Below, in pieces: positions 1 to 10,964 of a stretch of 64,000 nt of DNA. Each line of letters opens with the position of its first letter. Position 1 is the stretch's first letter. A program made the position numbers and the translations under genes. The stretch comes from Uranotaenia lowii (taxonomy: Eukaryota > Arthropoda > Insecta > Diptera > Culicidae): positions 229,391,621 through 229,455,620 of the forward strand of contig NC_073693.1 of the NCBI RefSeq assembly GCF_029784155.1, in the 5' to 3' direction. Below the pieces are notes generated by a model. That model had not been told where the DNA came from and ran no database searches. It was given only the letters and a program-made list of their open reading frames with translations.

Positions 1-441
1 TGATGTTTTTCTTCATTCATATTGTAGGTTACAAGCTTTTTCATCTTTTTCATCTTTTATTTATACAAAAACGACTAAAGTTCTTAGAAACAGAACGATT
101 CATGGAATCAGCGTTAAACTTGTAATTTTCCATGGTTAACATTTAAGGTTTTATGGTGAACTGGCCTGGGCAATCTGATGAAACTACAGCTTATCGTTTT
201 TCCACTCGCATACACATTAGGAAGACTATAAATATTTTATTGTATTTTATTAACTTCATCTAATTTTAACTAAAATCAAATCTTTCAAAATTGGGGCAGC
301 ATGTTCACAAGACCACGTGTTTTAGGCTCAAATGTTGAATGCTGTTAACTTTTGAGAAAACCCGAATATCAAAACAAAATGCCATTCTTTTTATTTGCTG
401 ACTCCCAAATTACGATATTGATGCATAATTATAACACATTT

Positions 442-1440
442 CTAGAGTTTGTTTTGATTAAGTCGTATGAACCAATATAAACAAAATTGAGTTATTGCCT
501 GCAAACAATTGATAAACATGTACTCTATGTGAGGTAAAAACTTGGTTTCATTTGATCAATGAATAAATTTTAGAAAATGATTTGAATTTAGGACGTATAA
601 TGACTTTTTTATTTTTGAGTGCAATTTGGTTTATGCGACGTTTTGCACCGCTCTGAATTGGCGTGCAAAACAAAGGTCGCTAAATAACTGTTCGGCGTGT
701 TGGTTTTTGCGATCTTATGCATTTTGTTAGAAAATGCTTCGGGGAGTGTTTATAAACTTGGAAAACTTAAAGGAAATCATTTGTGAGAGTGTTTTAAGTC
801 ATCTCATCAAAATAGAAGACTTCAATTTGTTGCTAGGTAAGTTCAATAAGCGGTTTCTTTGTGGCTGGAAACATTTTTAGCTCCTATTTTTTCATCACAG
901 TGGCCGTCTACAACACTAAAAGCGTTTAGTTGAATTCGGAGGTTCTGTAGATCGCATATCATCCGCAAGGACCCAGACAACGTTCCAGGGATTCCGTAAG
1001 TCCGTTTTTTATGCTCTTTTTTAAGGTGCTTTGGCACATGAACAATTTCTTGAAAACCGATGCTTATAATTGCACCATTCTGCAAAACCGCCATATAATG
1101 TGCGTGAACCTTAGTGCGTGAAGGATTTTCCAAAGAAGCAAAGTTTAGGGCACATAAAATCAAGTTTTTAGATAAAATTAAACAATATGCAAAACGACGT
1201 TTGAGCCAATCGTGCAATGCCAAAGTTCGTAAGTGCATGTATTCTTGAACAACTAAATTTATGACTGAATCGAATACATTAGCCTTAATCTTATCTATTT
1301 TCGCATCACATATCGATTTCATAAGGCACTTGTGAGTGATATTTTAAATTGTTGATTTAAAAAAAGGTTACAGAACTTTAACAGCGATTTTCTCGAAACA
1401 CTTCAGGTGGCTCATACGACCTAATCAAAACAAACTCTAG
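442..1440 (-). mobile_element. 999-bp element with CTAGAG... inverted termini, left-arm copy
   Basis: This is the mirror of 15322-16320. It has inverted termini of about 33 bp beginning CTAGAGTTTGTTTTGATTA. It contains a 159-codon ORF on the minus strand at 843-1322. Confidence 0.75.
843..1322 (-). CDS. Uncharacterised 159-aa ORF in the nested 999-bp element, left copy
   Basis: This ORF is near-identical to the one at 15440-15919. It starts with ATG and ends TAY-stop inside the element. It differs from the other copy at four residues (T/P, R/H, H/R, K/R), all non-synonymous, which does not suggest strong constraint. I recognise no domain. The middle has a run of leucine, isoleucine and cysteine residues that could be a weak hydrophobic segment, and the C-terminal third is basic. 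It could be a transposase fragment, a captured exon or a chance ORF. Confidence 0.3.
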   Translation of the reverse strand: MKSICDAKIDKIKANVFDSVINLVVQEYMHLRTLALHDWLKRRFAYCLILSKNLILCALNFASLENPSRTKVHAHYMAVLQNGAIISIGFQEIVHVPKHLKKEHKKRTYGIPGTLSGSLRMICDLQNLRIQLNAFSVVDGHCDEKIGAKNVSSHKETAY

Positions 1441-3053
1441 ATTTCGTCTTTGTTCGAGTTCAAAAGCTGCACCAATATTTGACTCGAAAAAATTATCTGC
1501 CTCCATGTTTGCCGCGATATCAGTCAAGAAATTGAATTTCGTTGCCTACCTGAAGGCGTTTTACCTATAAGGCTATAAAAAAGTTTATTTTGAAAAGCGA
1601 AATTTTGGATATGTTAAGCATTAGTAAATGATAATTTGCCAAAGTATGGTTAGTTTACAAAAATACGATGAACATGTAATTAAACATTATATGTTTCCAT
1701 CATTTCATTCCTTATAATCATTGTTTCATTTCTTACCACCCTTTCGGTATGGTGCGTCCTGTCCACTAGTTTTGGCGTTCTACCCCGTGGTTTGTTTTCT
1801 GGCTGTTTAAGTTTTTCACAAAAGTATAATCAAAATGATGTTTTTATCATATTTTTTCTTTTTGATAATAGGGGAAAACTGTACAAGACGCACCAGCGGG
1901 GTAAAATGGCCCATGTCATTCTTTCTCAAATATACACTAACCTATGGCTTCGAATGATGTTTTTCTTCATTTTTATTGTAGTAAACAAGCTTTTTCTTCA
2001 TTCAATAGATACAAAGTTCACAAAATCTACTTTAGTTCTTAGAAACAGAGGAATTAATGGAATCAGCGTGAAACTTGTAATTTTTCATAAGTTACATATA
2101 AGGTTTTATGGTAAAACAGCTTGCGCAATCTGATCAAACTACAGCTTATCGTTTTACCACTCATGTGCTTTTTTGGAAGACTATAAATATTTTGTTGCAT
2201 TTTATTAACTTCCTACAAATTTTATCCAAAATCAAACATATGAAAATTGGGGCAGAATGCCCACAGGACCACGTGTTTTACACTCAAATTTTGAATGCTG
2301 TTAACTTTTGACAAAACCCGAATATCAAAACAAAATGCCTTTCTTTTTATTTGCTGACTCCCAAATGACGATAGCATTGCATAATTATAACAAATTTCGT
2401 TCTTGTTCGAGTTAAAACGGTGCACCAATATTCGATTCGAAAAAATTATCGGCCGCCATGTTTGCCGCGATATCACTATATCAGTCGAAAAAATTGAATT
2501 TCGTTGCCTACTTGAAGGCGTTTTATATATAAGGATATTAAAAAGTGTATTTTGAAAAGCTAAATTTTCGATCAGTTTAGCAATACTAAATGATTTTTAG
2601 CCAAAAAATGGTAGTTTACAAAACTAAGATGAACATGTAATTAAACATTTGGTGTTTCAATAATTACATTCCGTATAATCATTGTTCCATTTCTTACCAC
2701 CCTTCCTGTTTGGTGCGTTCTGTCCACTAGTTTTGGTGTTCTACCCCGCGGTTTGTTTTCTGGCTGTTTTAGTTTTATTCAAAAATATAGTCAAAATCGA
2801 GTTTTTATCATATTTTTTGTTTTCGATAATACGTAGATTTCATCCTTGAATCGTTGTCAACTCTCAATTTGGTTCTTAAATGATTGGTATCGCTATAAAT
2901 AGCAATTATGCTTAGCTGGTGCGTTTTGTACAGTTTTACCCTACGTAAATCTGATCCTTGAATCGTCGTAAACTTTCAATTTGGTTCTTAGATGATTGGT
3001 ATCGCTGTAAATAGCGATTATTTTTAACTGGTGCGTCTATTACAGTTTTCCCC

Positions 3054-4708
3054 TACCTTCAGCCTAGCCACCTTTGGCCTAACATCTCTAAGCCTGTCAG
3101 CCTTCAGTCGAATGTCCGGAACATTTTCCAGAAGAAACAAAACTAGTACTTTTTTCTCATAAAAGAATCATGTTTTCGTTCAAATACGAGAGGTTGAACT
3201 TTTTATGAGAATTTGATATTATGTTTTCAAATTGATTAAATCTAATAGGAGAAGTAATGGATCCAAATATTTTCATCAAAAAGTTCAGCCAATTCTATCC
3301 TTCCGCAACAAAAAAAGCAATATAGCTGTGCCATGATTAAGCTGCATTTATTTCCATCGGACCGTAGAACTCGTTCCGGTAAGCTTCCTGGTCGTTCTCC
3401 CAAGATTCCTTCTAAAACCGGGTGCGGGCTAAATGGAACAAAAAGAGTGCAGGCAGGCGACAAAATGAGATTACGTGACTTTTTAAATTATGGGCCCCGG
3501 AAAGCTCCAAGACGAAGACAAACAACTTTTCGATTTGCTTCGTTCGACAAATTCCTCCATTACGCTTCAATGAAGAGTGATTCTTTTTCTGCTCTCGTTT
3601 TGCGCCGGGAAAAGTTCCTGGTTTCACTTACCCTTAATGTGTTTTTGTTTTACGTAATTCGGGACAATCCGGACCGAAAATTCGAAAATAATGGAAACTA
3701 AGTAGAATTTCTTATGAAAAAATACACAAATTTAGTTTTTAAATTTAAGACATTAGCTTTTTTTCAAAAATCAAAACAAAGAAGCTATTGCTTAATTAGT
3801 TTAAACATTATTTCTGATTATGTTATCAATAAAAGATTTAACGAGATCAATAATTCAAAAGGTTTGATTCATAAAGTCAAAAAATATTCAGCAAACGAAC
3901 CAATATAGAAAAAAAATTAAAATAAAAACACCATAATAATAGGATTATTTCTATTTGGATCCTGTCTGATTCTAATCGTTCGTGAAGCTTCTGTTGCATG
4001 TTATTATCTGCAATCTTTTTTTAACGAATTTTCAAGCCCATCCTCTCCACTTTTTGTCCTATTTGCAAACGGATGTACCTACTTTCGTTGAAAGCATTTC
4101 TTCCTCGTCCAGGATACCAACGAGCAACAGAAAAAAATAAAACCGGTACGATGATGGCAATATTCCGAGCTTACGCTCATCCCGACATGTTTTGATGTTT
4201 GGGATCAAGATTAAATTGCAAAAAGCATTATCGTGTTTGGTGCCGGATAAATTTTGTTTCTCAAGTAAACAATCCACCTACTCATGGGGATTTTTTGGGG
4301 ATTACAAATATAACAGCACGAAATTTGTTTTCAGTCATATTCTTTCAGCTTAACTGAAAAAAAAATCAAGTATTTCACTTGTGTATTTAGTGCAAATTAT
4401 TAAAAAAAAAATATTACATTGTCTGGGATAGCTTCGACAACACCCCACGCAGAACACGAGTAGCGAGATGTGTTTGTCGTTCCATCCAGGATTCAGGGCA
4501 AAGATTCCAGGAAAAACTAACCAGCTCGTTTCTGCCGGTTATTTATATGATTCTTCGTAATACGGATCCGTAATCAAATTTTGGGATCAGCCTCGGAAGC
4601 TTCTTTCATCATACGCATCGAGAGTTATGCCGTGCGAAAATATGTGTCAAAAATATAACAACCTGAAGAAAAACAGATAATTGTAGAAAAACTTGAGAGC
4701 TTCTAAGG
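3054..4708. other. Left-arm flank without a recognisable gene
   Basis: About 65 bp next to the TA element (3056-3120) resemble the GGCCGAAT-type repeat found elsewhere in the window (cagcctagcc, ggcctaacat and similar). The remainder is AT-rich with several short ORFs of 64-122 codons that recur in the other arm. None has a recognisable motif, and overlapping ORFs on both strands argue against coding. Confidence 0.5.
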
Positions 4709-5008
4709 CTCATCTTTGTTTGTTTGTTTGTTTATTTGTCTCGTGGCATAAAGGTTCACCTTTTTAATTTGCCACTATCGGGGCATTCTTGTGTACATTA
4801 TTTTACATTATAAGTTATCTATCAAATTATACAAGATTTTCTGAATACAAATTCAATTAATCTCGGTTCCAAAACTCTAGGCAGCCCCTCTTAAAAATTG
4901 CTTCGTGAATCGGTTGTTTTAATGTTGAAGGTATCGAATTCCAGTGTACCACACCTCGAACGAAAAATGAGTTTGAATACGTTGCCGTATAGTTCGATGG
5001 GATGATGA
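4709..5008 (-). mobile_element. 3' end of a CR1/L2-like LINE, truncated by the gap
   Basis: On the minus strand this holds the last codons of a LINE ORF2 (stop at 4857), a 3' UTR of about 140 bp and a short tail of CAAA-type repeats (seen on the + strand as tttgtttgtttgtttgt at 4717-4733). It matches the 3' end of the LINE at 11755-12048. The rest of this copy, if it exists, lies in the N gap. The two LINE copies would then be head to head. Confidence 0.85.
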
Positions 5009-5508
5009 NNNNNNNNNNNNNNNNNNNNNNNNNNNNNNNNNNNNNNNNNNNNNNNNNNNNNNNNNNNNNNNNNNNNNNNNNNNNNNNNNNNNNNNNNNNN
5101 NNNNNNNNNNNNNNNNNNNNNNNNNNNNNNNNNNNNNNNNNNNNNNNNNNNNNNNNNNNNNNNNNNNNNNNNNNNNNNNNNNNNNNNNNNNNNNNNNNNN
5201 NNNNNNNNNNNNNNNNNNNNNNNNNNNNNNNNNNNNNNNNNNNNNNNNNNNNNNNNNNNNNNNNNNNNNNNNNNNNNNNNNNNNNNNNNNNNNNNNNNNN
5301 NNNNNNNNNNNNNNNNNNNNNNNNNNNNNNNNNNNNNNNNNNNNNNNNNNNNNNNNNNNNNNNNNNNNNNNNNNNNNNNNNNNNNNNNNNNNNNNNNNNN
5401 NNNNNNNNNNNNNNNNNNNNNNNNNNNNNNNNNNNNNNNNNNNNNNNNNNNNNNNNNNNNNNNNNNNNNNNNNNNNNNNNNNNNNNNNNNNNNNNNNNNN
5501 NNNNNNNN
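5009..5508. other. Assembly gap of 500 N
   Basis: Exactly 500 unknown bases. A round number suggests a gap of unestimated size. It sits at the inner end of the left inverted arm and immediately upstream of the LINE ORF1, so it probably hides the centre of the palindrome or a scaffolding error. Confidence 0.99.
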
Positions 5509-5531
5509 CGTCGCAACACAAAAATCTCACC

Positions 5532-6341
5532 ATGTCGGTTTCACGTTCTCCACCAACAACAACGGGCAGCTGCAATAGCACCAAAACAAACTCGAACGCC
5601 AAACGGGTCCGATCCGATGATGAAATCGATGGTACTGCAAAACCACTTACTTTGGAAGCCGTTCTCCAGGTTATCAACGATCAGTTTACCAAAACCTTTG
5701 AAGGCATTGATTCTATCAACGGTAAAATCGACGCAGTGAAAGCTGAGCTGGACAACAAACTTGATCTGGTCTCCCGTGATGTTAACGCGATCAAAGAGGA
5801 TTGCTCGGATAGATTCAAAAGCAATGAAGATGCTTTACGTGCTTTGGATAAAAAAATCGGTGAAATTTCAAATGAATTCAGCGGTATTGCGAACAGGAAT
5901 GAGCTGATTATAAGTGGGATTCTGTTTCTTCAAAATGAAAACCTTGTCGACTACTTTGCTGCTATGTGGGATCGCGTTGGTTTACCCAAAAACAACACTA
6001 TAACAGTTGACATCAGACGACTAAATTCAGGCCCACAAAACCAAAGCCTAATCCTGATCCAGTTTGCTCTTCGAAACAACCGGGACGATTTCTACAGTGC
6101 CTATCTCCGGAAACATGACTTGCAGCTTTCTCACCTTGGCATCGATTCCAACCGCCGTTTCTATGTTAACGAGAATCTAACGATCGAGTCTCGCAAAATT
6201 AAAGCAGCAGCTCTACAACTGAAAAAGGCTGGGAAGTTGTCATCGGTGTACACGAAGGTCGGGATCGTATACGTGAAACGAGTAGCTGATGGGCCACCAG
6301 CAGCAATCCGGAGCGAGGATCAACTCGGACAGTATATGTAG
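5532..6341 (+). CDS. LINE ORF1 protein (RNA-binding/chaperone type)
   Basis: A 269-aa ORF starting at the ATG in ctcaccATGtcg, 23 bp after the gap. The N-terminus is Ser/Thr/Asn-rich. Residues of about 50-115 are heptad-like and charged, consistent with a coiled coil. The C-terminal half (from RNELIISGI near residue 120) resembles the FP25-like domain that many arthropod LINE ORF1 proteins carry: strand-forming hydrophobics, a YVNENLT-type motif and a basic helix. In such elements ORF1 binds element RNA in the retrotransposition particle. The frame is uninterrupted, and ORF2 starts about 150 bp downstream in a different frame. Confidence 0.75.
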   Translation: MSVSRSPPTTTGSCNSTKTNSNAKRVRSDDEIDGTAKPLTLEAVLQVINDQFTKTFEGIDSINGKIDAVKAELDNKLDLVSRDVNAIKEDCSDRFKSNEDALRALDKKIGEISNEFSGIANRNELIISGILFLQNENLVDYFAAMWDRVGLPKNNTITVDIRRLNSGPQNQSLILIQFALRNNRDDFYSAYLRKHDLQLSHLGIDSNRRFYVNENLTIESRKIKAAALQLKKAGKLSSVYTKVGIVYVKRVADGPPAAIRSEDQLGQYM

Positions 6342-6494
6342 CTAAGTACTCAGTTTTTCGACCACAAGTCGTTATTTTAGTTTTTTTTTTGTCAAAACTG
6401 TTTTCTTGAGTAGAATGTATTGTGATTGTGAATTAGAAATGAAATACGTAGTGGTTTATTTTCAGCCCCCTAAAAATTGCTTCCCCTATTATAC

Positions 6495-6900
6495 ATGATC
6501 CCTAATCGTAATAACCACACCTCAACGCATATCGTTAGTGCTGTTTTGAATGCTTCGTTACCTCCAGGAAAATTGAATGTTTGCCATGCGAACGCCCAGA
6601 GTTTATTAGCCCGAAACTCTTCAAAATTCGACGAAGTGAAGGAGCTTTTGTTTGATTCCAAAGTTACGGTTGCCTGTTTTACGGAATCCTGGCTGTCCAC
6701 AAAAAACAGTCAACGTAGTATCAACATTCCCGGATTCTCCACCATTCGCAACGACAGAGGTTATCGACGAGGCGGTGGCATAGTGGTCTATGTCAAACAA
6801 AACATATCGTGTGCTACAATATTTAACACTCAATTATCACCCAACTCGGTGGACAAAACAGAATGTATTGCGTTTGAGATCAATTTGAGCAGAGAGAAAG
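6495..6900 (+). pseudogene. LINE ORF2, segment 1: N-terminal half of the endonuclease
   Basis: The likely start is the ATG at 6495. It is followed by a typical endonuclease opening: NVCHANAQSLL (first catalytic Asn), then a FTESWLS segment (catalytic Glu), then a YRRGGGIVVYV segment. The frame is cut after the codons for SREK, where a MITE is inserted at a TA. The reading frame continues after the MITE, with a further shift. Confidence 0.85.
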
Positions 6901-6902
6901 TA

Positions 6903-7756
6903 GGGGAACATGCCCTATTATGCGCCACCTAAGCGAATTGCTGATTTTCTATGTGTTCCACGTACAAATTGTGTTAAAAATGGGTGCAATCGCTGAAGAA
7001 AATTGTTTTCTATAAATACCTATGATTTTTTATTACTCAAATTGCTATAGTTGCTTCAAAAACGTGATTTTTAAAAACCTTATTCAAAGCCACAGAACAA
7101 AACTGTGTTGCAAATACGCGCCGCCGTGTATTCAATACGCGCCTAGCAGCCGAACACACCCGAGAGCAGCCGAAGACCGAAAACACACCAATACTTACAG
7201 ACACTTTGAATGAAAATAAAATCAAAATGGACTAATCAAAATTTAAAAAAAAAAATAAAAGTAGATTTTTTGGGATGAATTAACGCTTAAAATAAGGTTT
7301 TAGACTTTTTGTTCATTTTTAATGAAAATTGGTCTTTTTGAAAAATTAATGCTATTTTCAGCCTACTACGATTGGCGCGTTATAACGAGCGCATGGGCCG
7401 TGATAAAACATACCCATAAAAAGCATACCAGAGCAAGTTCGGTATAATTTTTTAGCATTAAATCGTAGTTTAGATTCTCCTCTATCGATGTGTCAGAAAA
7501 TATTGTCTTATTCGTTTTCCTCTGCTTGGTGACACTTTATTGAAAGTGTTTTAAAAATTAGATCGAAATGAAGAAAAACCTAAATTGTGAAATTATCACG
7601 AAACAGGAGCATTTTAAGGAAAAATTCATACTTGCCATGACTAATCACAGCATTTAGAACAAATTGGTAATATTTTGCAGGCTTAAAATGCTTCAGATTC
7701 TTCAAAACAAGGGTGGCGCGTATTAGCCACATGGGGCGTTATATGAACTTTTCCCC
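6903..7756. mobile_element. 854-bp TA-flanked MITE inside LINE ORF2
   Basis: TA dinucleotides at 6901-6902 and 7757-7758 flank inverted termini: GGGGAACATGCCC at the left, and GGGGAAAAGTTCA as the reverse complement of the right end. Both are followed inward by GCGCCACC-type motifs. Removing the insert and one TA restores the LINE frame at the junction. The termini start with GGGGAA, like those of the composite element in the arms, suggesting related families or the same transposase. There is no transposase ORF. Short ORFs inside (60-odd codons, both strands) look like chance. Confidence 0.85.
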
Positions 7757-7758
7757 TA

Positions 7759-9759
7759 CTGTTCATGGTCGTTTACAATCCTCCGGAAAACGACTGTTGT
7801 CAATGCGAGGAATGCGGGAAAAATGCGAGGAATATTCTGCTCGCTATAGCAGTATTCTACTAATTGGAGATTTTAATACGGATTTCTCTAAGTCAAGTAG
7901 GAAACGCACAAACCTTATTGATGTTCTCGAAAATTTTTCGCTGTCTTCCGTCGGTGTTGAACCAACATTCTTTCACAAAGATGGGTGCTCACAGTTAGAC
8001 CTGTTTATAACCAGCAACGAAGAAAATGTGATACGCTTCAACCAAGTGAGTTTTGCAACGCTTTCTAACCATGATCTCATTTATGGTTCATTGAATTTTG
8101 ATATCTCCGCTGCTCCAAGAGAAGAACCGTTTCGTGACTACGTTCACTTTGACTCAAGAGTCTTAGAAAGGGAAATATCCATTGTTCCCTGGATTGAATT
8201 CTACCAAATGGAAGACCCAAACCAATTGGTAAGTTTTTTCAACACTCATTTAAAGTTGATTCATGATAGATGTATTCCGTTACGCACATGCAAACGCCGA
8301 AAAGTATGCAATCCGTGGTTCAATAACGCAATCGAAAAAGCTATGTTGGAACGTGATCTGAGCTACAGAGACTGGAGAAATGCTCCACCAGTAAACAAGG
8401 CGTTAGCTCGGAGACGTTTTCAAATTTTAAGAAACAAAGTGAACTCTCTGGTGTTTAGAGCAAAACGACAGTTTTTTGCAACTTTTTTGGATAGTCGTTT
8501 GCCTTCTCCTGTTTTGTGGAAGCGACTAAAAACCGTTGGTGTAGGCAGGGAAAAGTCCGTGCAAGTTTGTGAACACGATCCAGATGAAGTAAATCGCACT
8601 TTTCTGTCTCACTACATACATAACGAAACGCACGAAGATCAAAGAAGACAATCGCAAGGCTCACTGAATATTTTCTCCTTTCGATCTGTTCAATGGTGGG
8701 AAGTTGTTAACGCTATTAGAGAAATCAAATCAAATGCAACGGGTCTAGATGGACTGCCGATAAGGTTCGTGAGAATTACGCTCCCGTTTATTGTAGAACC
8801 TATAACGTTTATGTTCAACAGAATTATCGAAACCTCAGTATTCCCATCGATTTGGAAACATGCCAAAATAATACCATTGCGAAAAAAACCACACTTAAAT
8901 TCAGTAAGCAATCTTCGGCCAATAAGTATTTTGTGTACAATATCCAAAGTTTTTGAAAAACTCTTGAAGCAACAGATGTCACTCTTTATTGTGGAAAATG
9001 AGCTACTTACTGTACATCAAGCCGGTTTCCGTAAAGGTCACAGCATCAAAACAGCATCACTTCGCGTGTACGATGACCTGGCTCGCGTTGTCGATAAAAA
9101 AGGCACTGCCATTTTAGTGCTGCTGGATTTCTCAAAGGCATTCGACACAATTCCACATGGAAAACTCTGCTCCAAACTAAGCACCCAGTTTCGTTTTTCA
9201 AACTCCGCTGTAACACTTATGGAATCTTATCTGAATGGACGATCTCAAACGGTTTTCTGTGGGGACCAGCAGTCAGAATGTGCCGCCGTACCGTCTGGGG
9301 TGCCTCAAGGTTCAGTGATTGGTCCACTACTTTTTTGCTGTCATGTGAACGATCTACCTGGTGTTTTAAAGCATTGCTCCATCCAACTTTACGCCGACGA
9401 TGTTCAACTGTATATTGGTCGCCTCGGTCCTTGCGGTCGAGACATCATCAACATGGTCAACGAAGACCTGAAGAATATCGAGCAATGGTCCCATCTGAAC
9501 CAACTTCTTGTAAATCCTGCGAAAAGCAAAGCCCTATTTTTAAACGGAAGACGACGGAACGTGACCCCACTAGAAGCCATTACTTTGGGTGGTCAGGTCA
9601 TCAACTGGACGCAAAGTGCTCAAAATCTTGGCTTCGTATTTCAAACCGACCTTCAGTGGGACGAATTGATAAACCAACAATGCGGCAAGGTGTATGCGAG
9701 TCTTCGTTTATTGCGTGGGAGTGCGATGCTGGCTCCTTTAAACACACGATTAAATTTGT
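7759..9759 (+). pseudogene. LINE ORF2, segment 2: endonuclease C-terminus and reverse transcriptase
   Basis: The long open frame from about 7713 begins inside the MITE, so its apparent start is artefactual. LINE sequence starts at 7759. The endonuclease motif GDFNTDF is at about 7866-7886 and an SNHD motif follows at about 8069. The RT domain follows: GLDGLP near 8745, LRPISIL near 8916, AGFRKGHS near 9020, LDFSKAFDTIPHG near 9123, GVPQGSVIGPLLF near 9297 and the catalytic YADD at 9390-9401. A frame change about 30-40 bp after the MITE shows a second lesion independent of the insertion. The segment ends at the TTAA element. Confidence 0.88.
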
Positions 9760-10164
9760 TTAAGGGGGGGGTAGGGTCTAACGGGTATAAAAAAACACCA
9801 TTTTCACGATTTTTTTTCTAGAGCTATCGTTCAAACAAATATATTCAAATTTTTTGCATTATACAAAGCATTGTTAAAAGAACATTTAGTAATTTTTTCG
9901 TAGAAAAATATTGAAAAATGAGCCGGTGACGGAGCACTTTCGGGGATGCCTTCTAGAAAACAGGATTTGCGGTGGACACTGTATCTCAGCACAGAATCAT
10001 CTGAAGTAATCAATACTGATGTTATGAAATCGCTTGGTACATCTTTGTACCTGAAAATGATCACATTTTCATATGTGATGAAAGAAATTAGAGAAACATG
10101 AACTATCAAAGAACGAAAGAACATAAGCCGTAAATATCATGAAAATTTCGAAAAAGATACAACG

Positions 10165-10238
10165 GCTCACCGACAGGACTTGAACCTGCAATCTCCGCTT
10201 CGGTACAACGGCGCGTTAGCCAATTCCACCACGGTGAA
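10165..10238 (-). tRNA. tRNA-like gene, left arm of the palindrome (anticodon ACC)
   Basis: Exact mirror of 10891-10964, transcribed leftward. It has the same cloverleaf, internal A and B boxes and T-run terminator (AAAAA at 10151-10155 on the + strand). See the other copy for the fold. It may be a tRNA pseudogene or the head of a SINE. Confidence 0.6.
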
Positions 10239-10890
10239 CGTGATGGAACCGGCGAACACGAGCAATCGAGCTCTGCCGATCAACTGCTGGACCTTCTATC
10301 GAAACACCATGTATATCCCGCATGTGATCTTTCCCTCTATTGATCTCTCTTGTTTCTCTAACCCCACCCATCGACTCGGGAATTTAGCCGAGCGAGCACA
10401 TGGTCGATTGCTTCGGGTTTGCCGCAACTTACGGTCAGATGAAGAAGCAATCAGTGCCGCTCAAGGTTCCGAGCAGACCAGTTACACAGGGAGGTGTTGC
10501 TCTGTTGAAATCAATACTGATGTTATGAAATCGCTTGGTACATCTTTCATCACATATGAAAATGTGATCATTTTCAGGTACAAAGATGTACCAAGCGATT
10601 TCATAACATCAGTATTGATTTCAACAGAGCAACACCTCCCTGTGTAACTGGTCTGCTCGGAACCTTGAGCGGCACTGATTGCTTCTTCATCTGACCGTAA
10701 GTTGCGGCAAACCCGAAGCAATCGACCATGTGCTCGCTCGGCTAAATTCCCGAGTCGATGGGTGGGGTTAGAGAAACAAGAGAGATCAATAGAGGGAAAG
10801 ATCACATGCGGGATATACATGGTGTTTCGATAGAAGGTCCAGCAGTTGATCGGCAGAGCTCGATTGCTCGTGTTCGCCGGTTCCATCACG

Positions 10891-10964
10891 TTCACCGTGG
10901 TGGAATTGGCTAACGCGCCGTTGTACCGAAGCGGAGATTGCAGGTTCAAGTCCTGTCGGTGAGC
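10891..10964 (+). tRNA. tRNA-like gene, right arm of the palindrome (anticodon ACC)
   Basis: These 74 nt fold as a tRNA. The acceptor stem TTCACCG pairs with CGGTGAG (one G-U). A weak 3-bp D stem follows. The anticodon stem CCGTT pairs with AGCGG around loop GTACCGA, giving T33, anticodon ACC and purine 37. The variable loop is AGATT. The T stem GCAGG pairs with CCTGT around TTCAAGT. The A box (TGGTGGAATTGG) and B box (GGTTCAAGTCC) are good pol III promoters, and TTTTT at 10974-10978 would terminate transcription. ACC would read a glycine codon. Because tRNA-Gly-ACC is rare in eukaryotes and the body recalls tRNA-Arg, a mutated or SINE-type copy is likely. Confidence 0.65.

Larger units (their letters stand above)
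1..3053 (-). mobile_element. TA-flanked composite DNA element, left-arm copy (partial)
   Basis: This is the mirror of the complete element at 13709-16845. The visible terminus reads GGGGAAAACTGTA on the minus strand, next to a TA at 3054-3055. The outer end lies beyond the window. It carries the same internal repeats of the terminal sequence and the same nested 999-bp insertion (442-1440). Confidence 0.85.
1..5008. repeat. Left arm of a ~5-kb inverted repeat
   Basis: This segment is the reverse complement of 11755-16761. Mirrored positions sum to 16762-16763 along the whole arm, and every feature of one arm recurs in the other. Only scattered substitutions and short indels separate them: the 159-codon ORFs differ at four residues, for example. 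The arm runs off the left edge of the window and stops at the N gap. From the edge inwards it contains a TA-flanked composite element (1-3053, incomplete), GGCCGAAT-like repeats, about 1.6 kb of unrecognised DNA, and the 3' end of a LINE in minus orientation. It may be a true palindromic duplication or a second haplotype placed in reverse beside the gap. Confidence 0.95.

Noticed and set aside
3242..4277. Short ORFs shared by both inverted arms (for example 3333-3701 and 13061-13429)
   Set aside because: Conservation between arms only reflects the recent duplication. ORFs overlap on both strands and carry no recognisable domain.
4857..5739. ORFs spanning the N gap
   Set aside because: Unknown bases cannot support a frame. 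Only the LINE C-terminus at the left edge and ORF1 at the right edge are real.
10180..10949. Two identical 155-codon ORFs on opposite strands
   Set aside because: They are mirror images created by the 485-bp palindrome. They start at a non-ATG codon inside the tRNA-like gene and have no protein motif.
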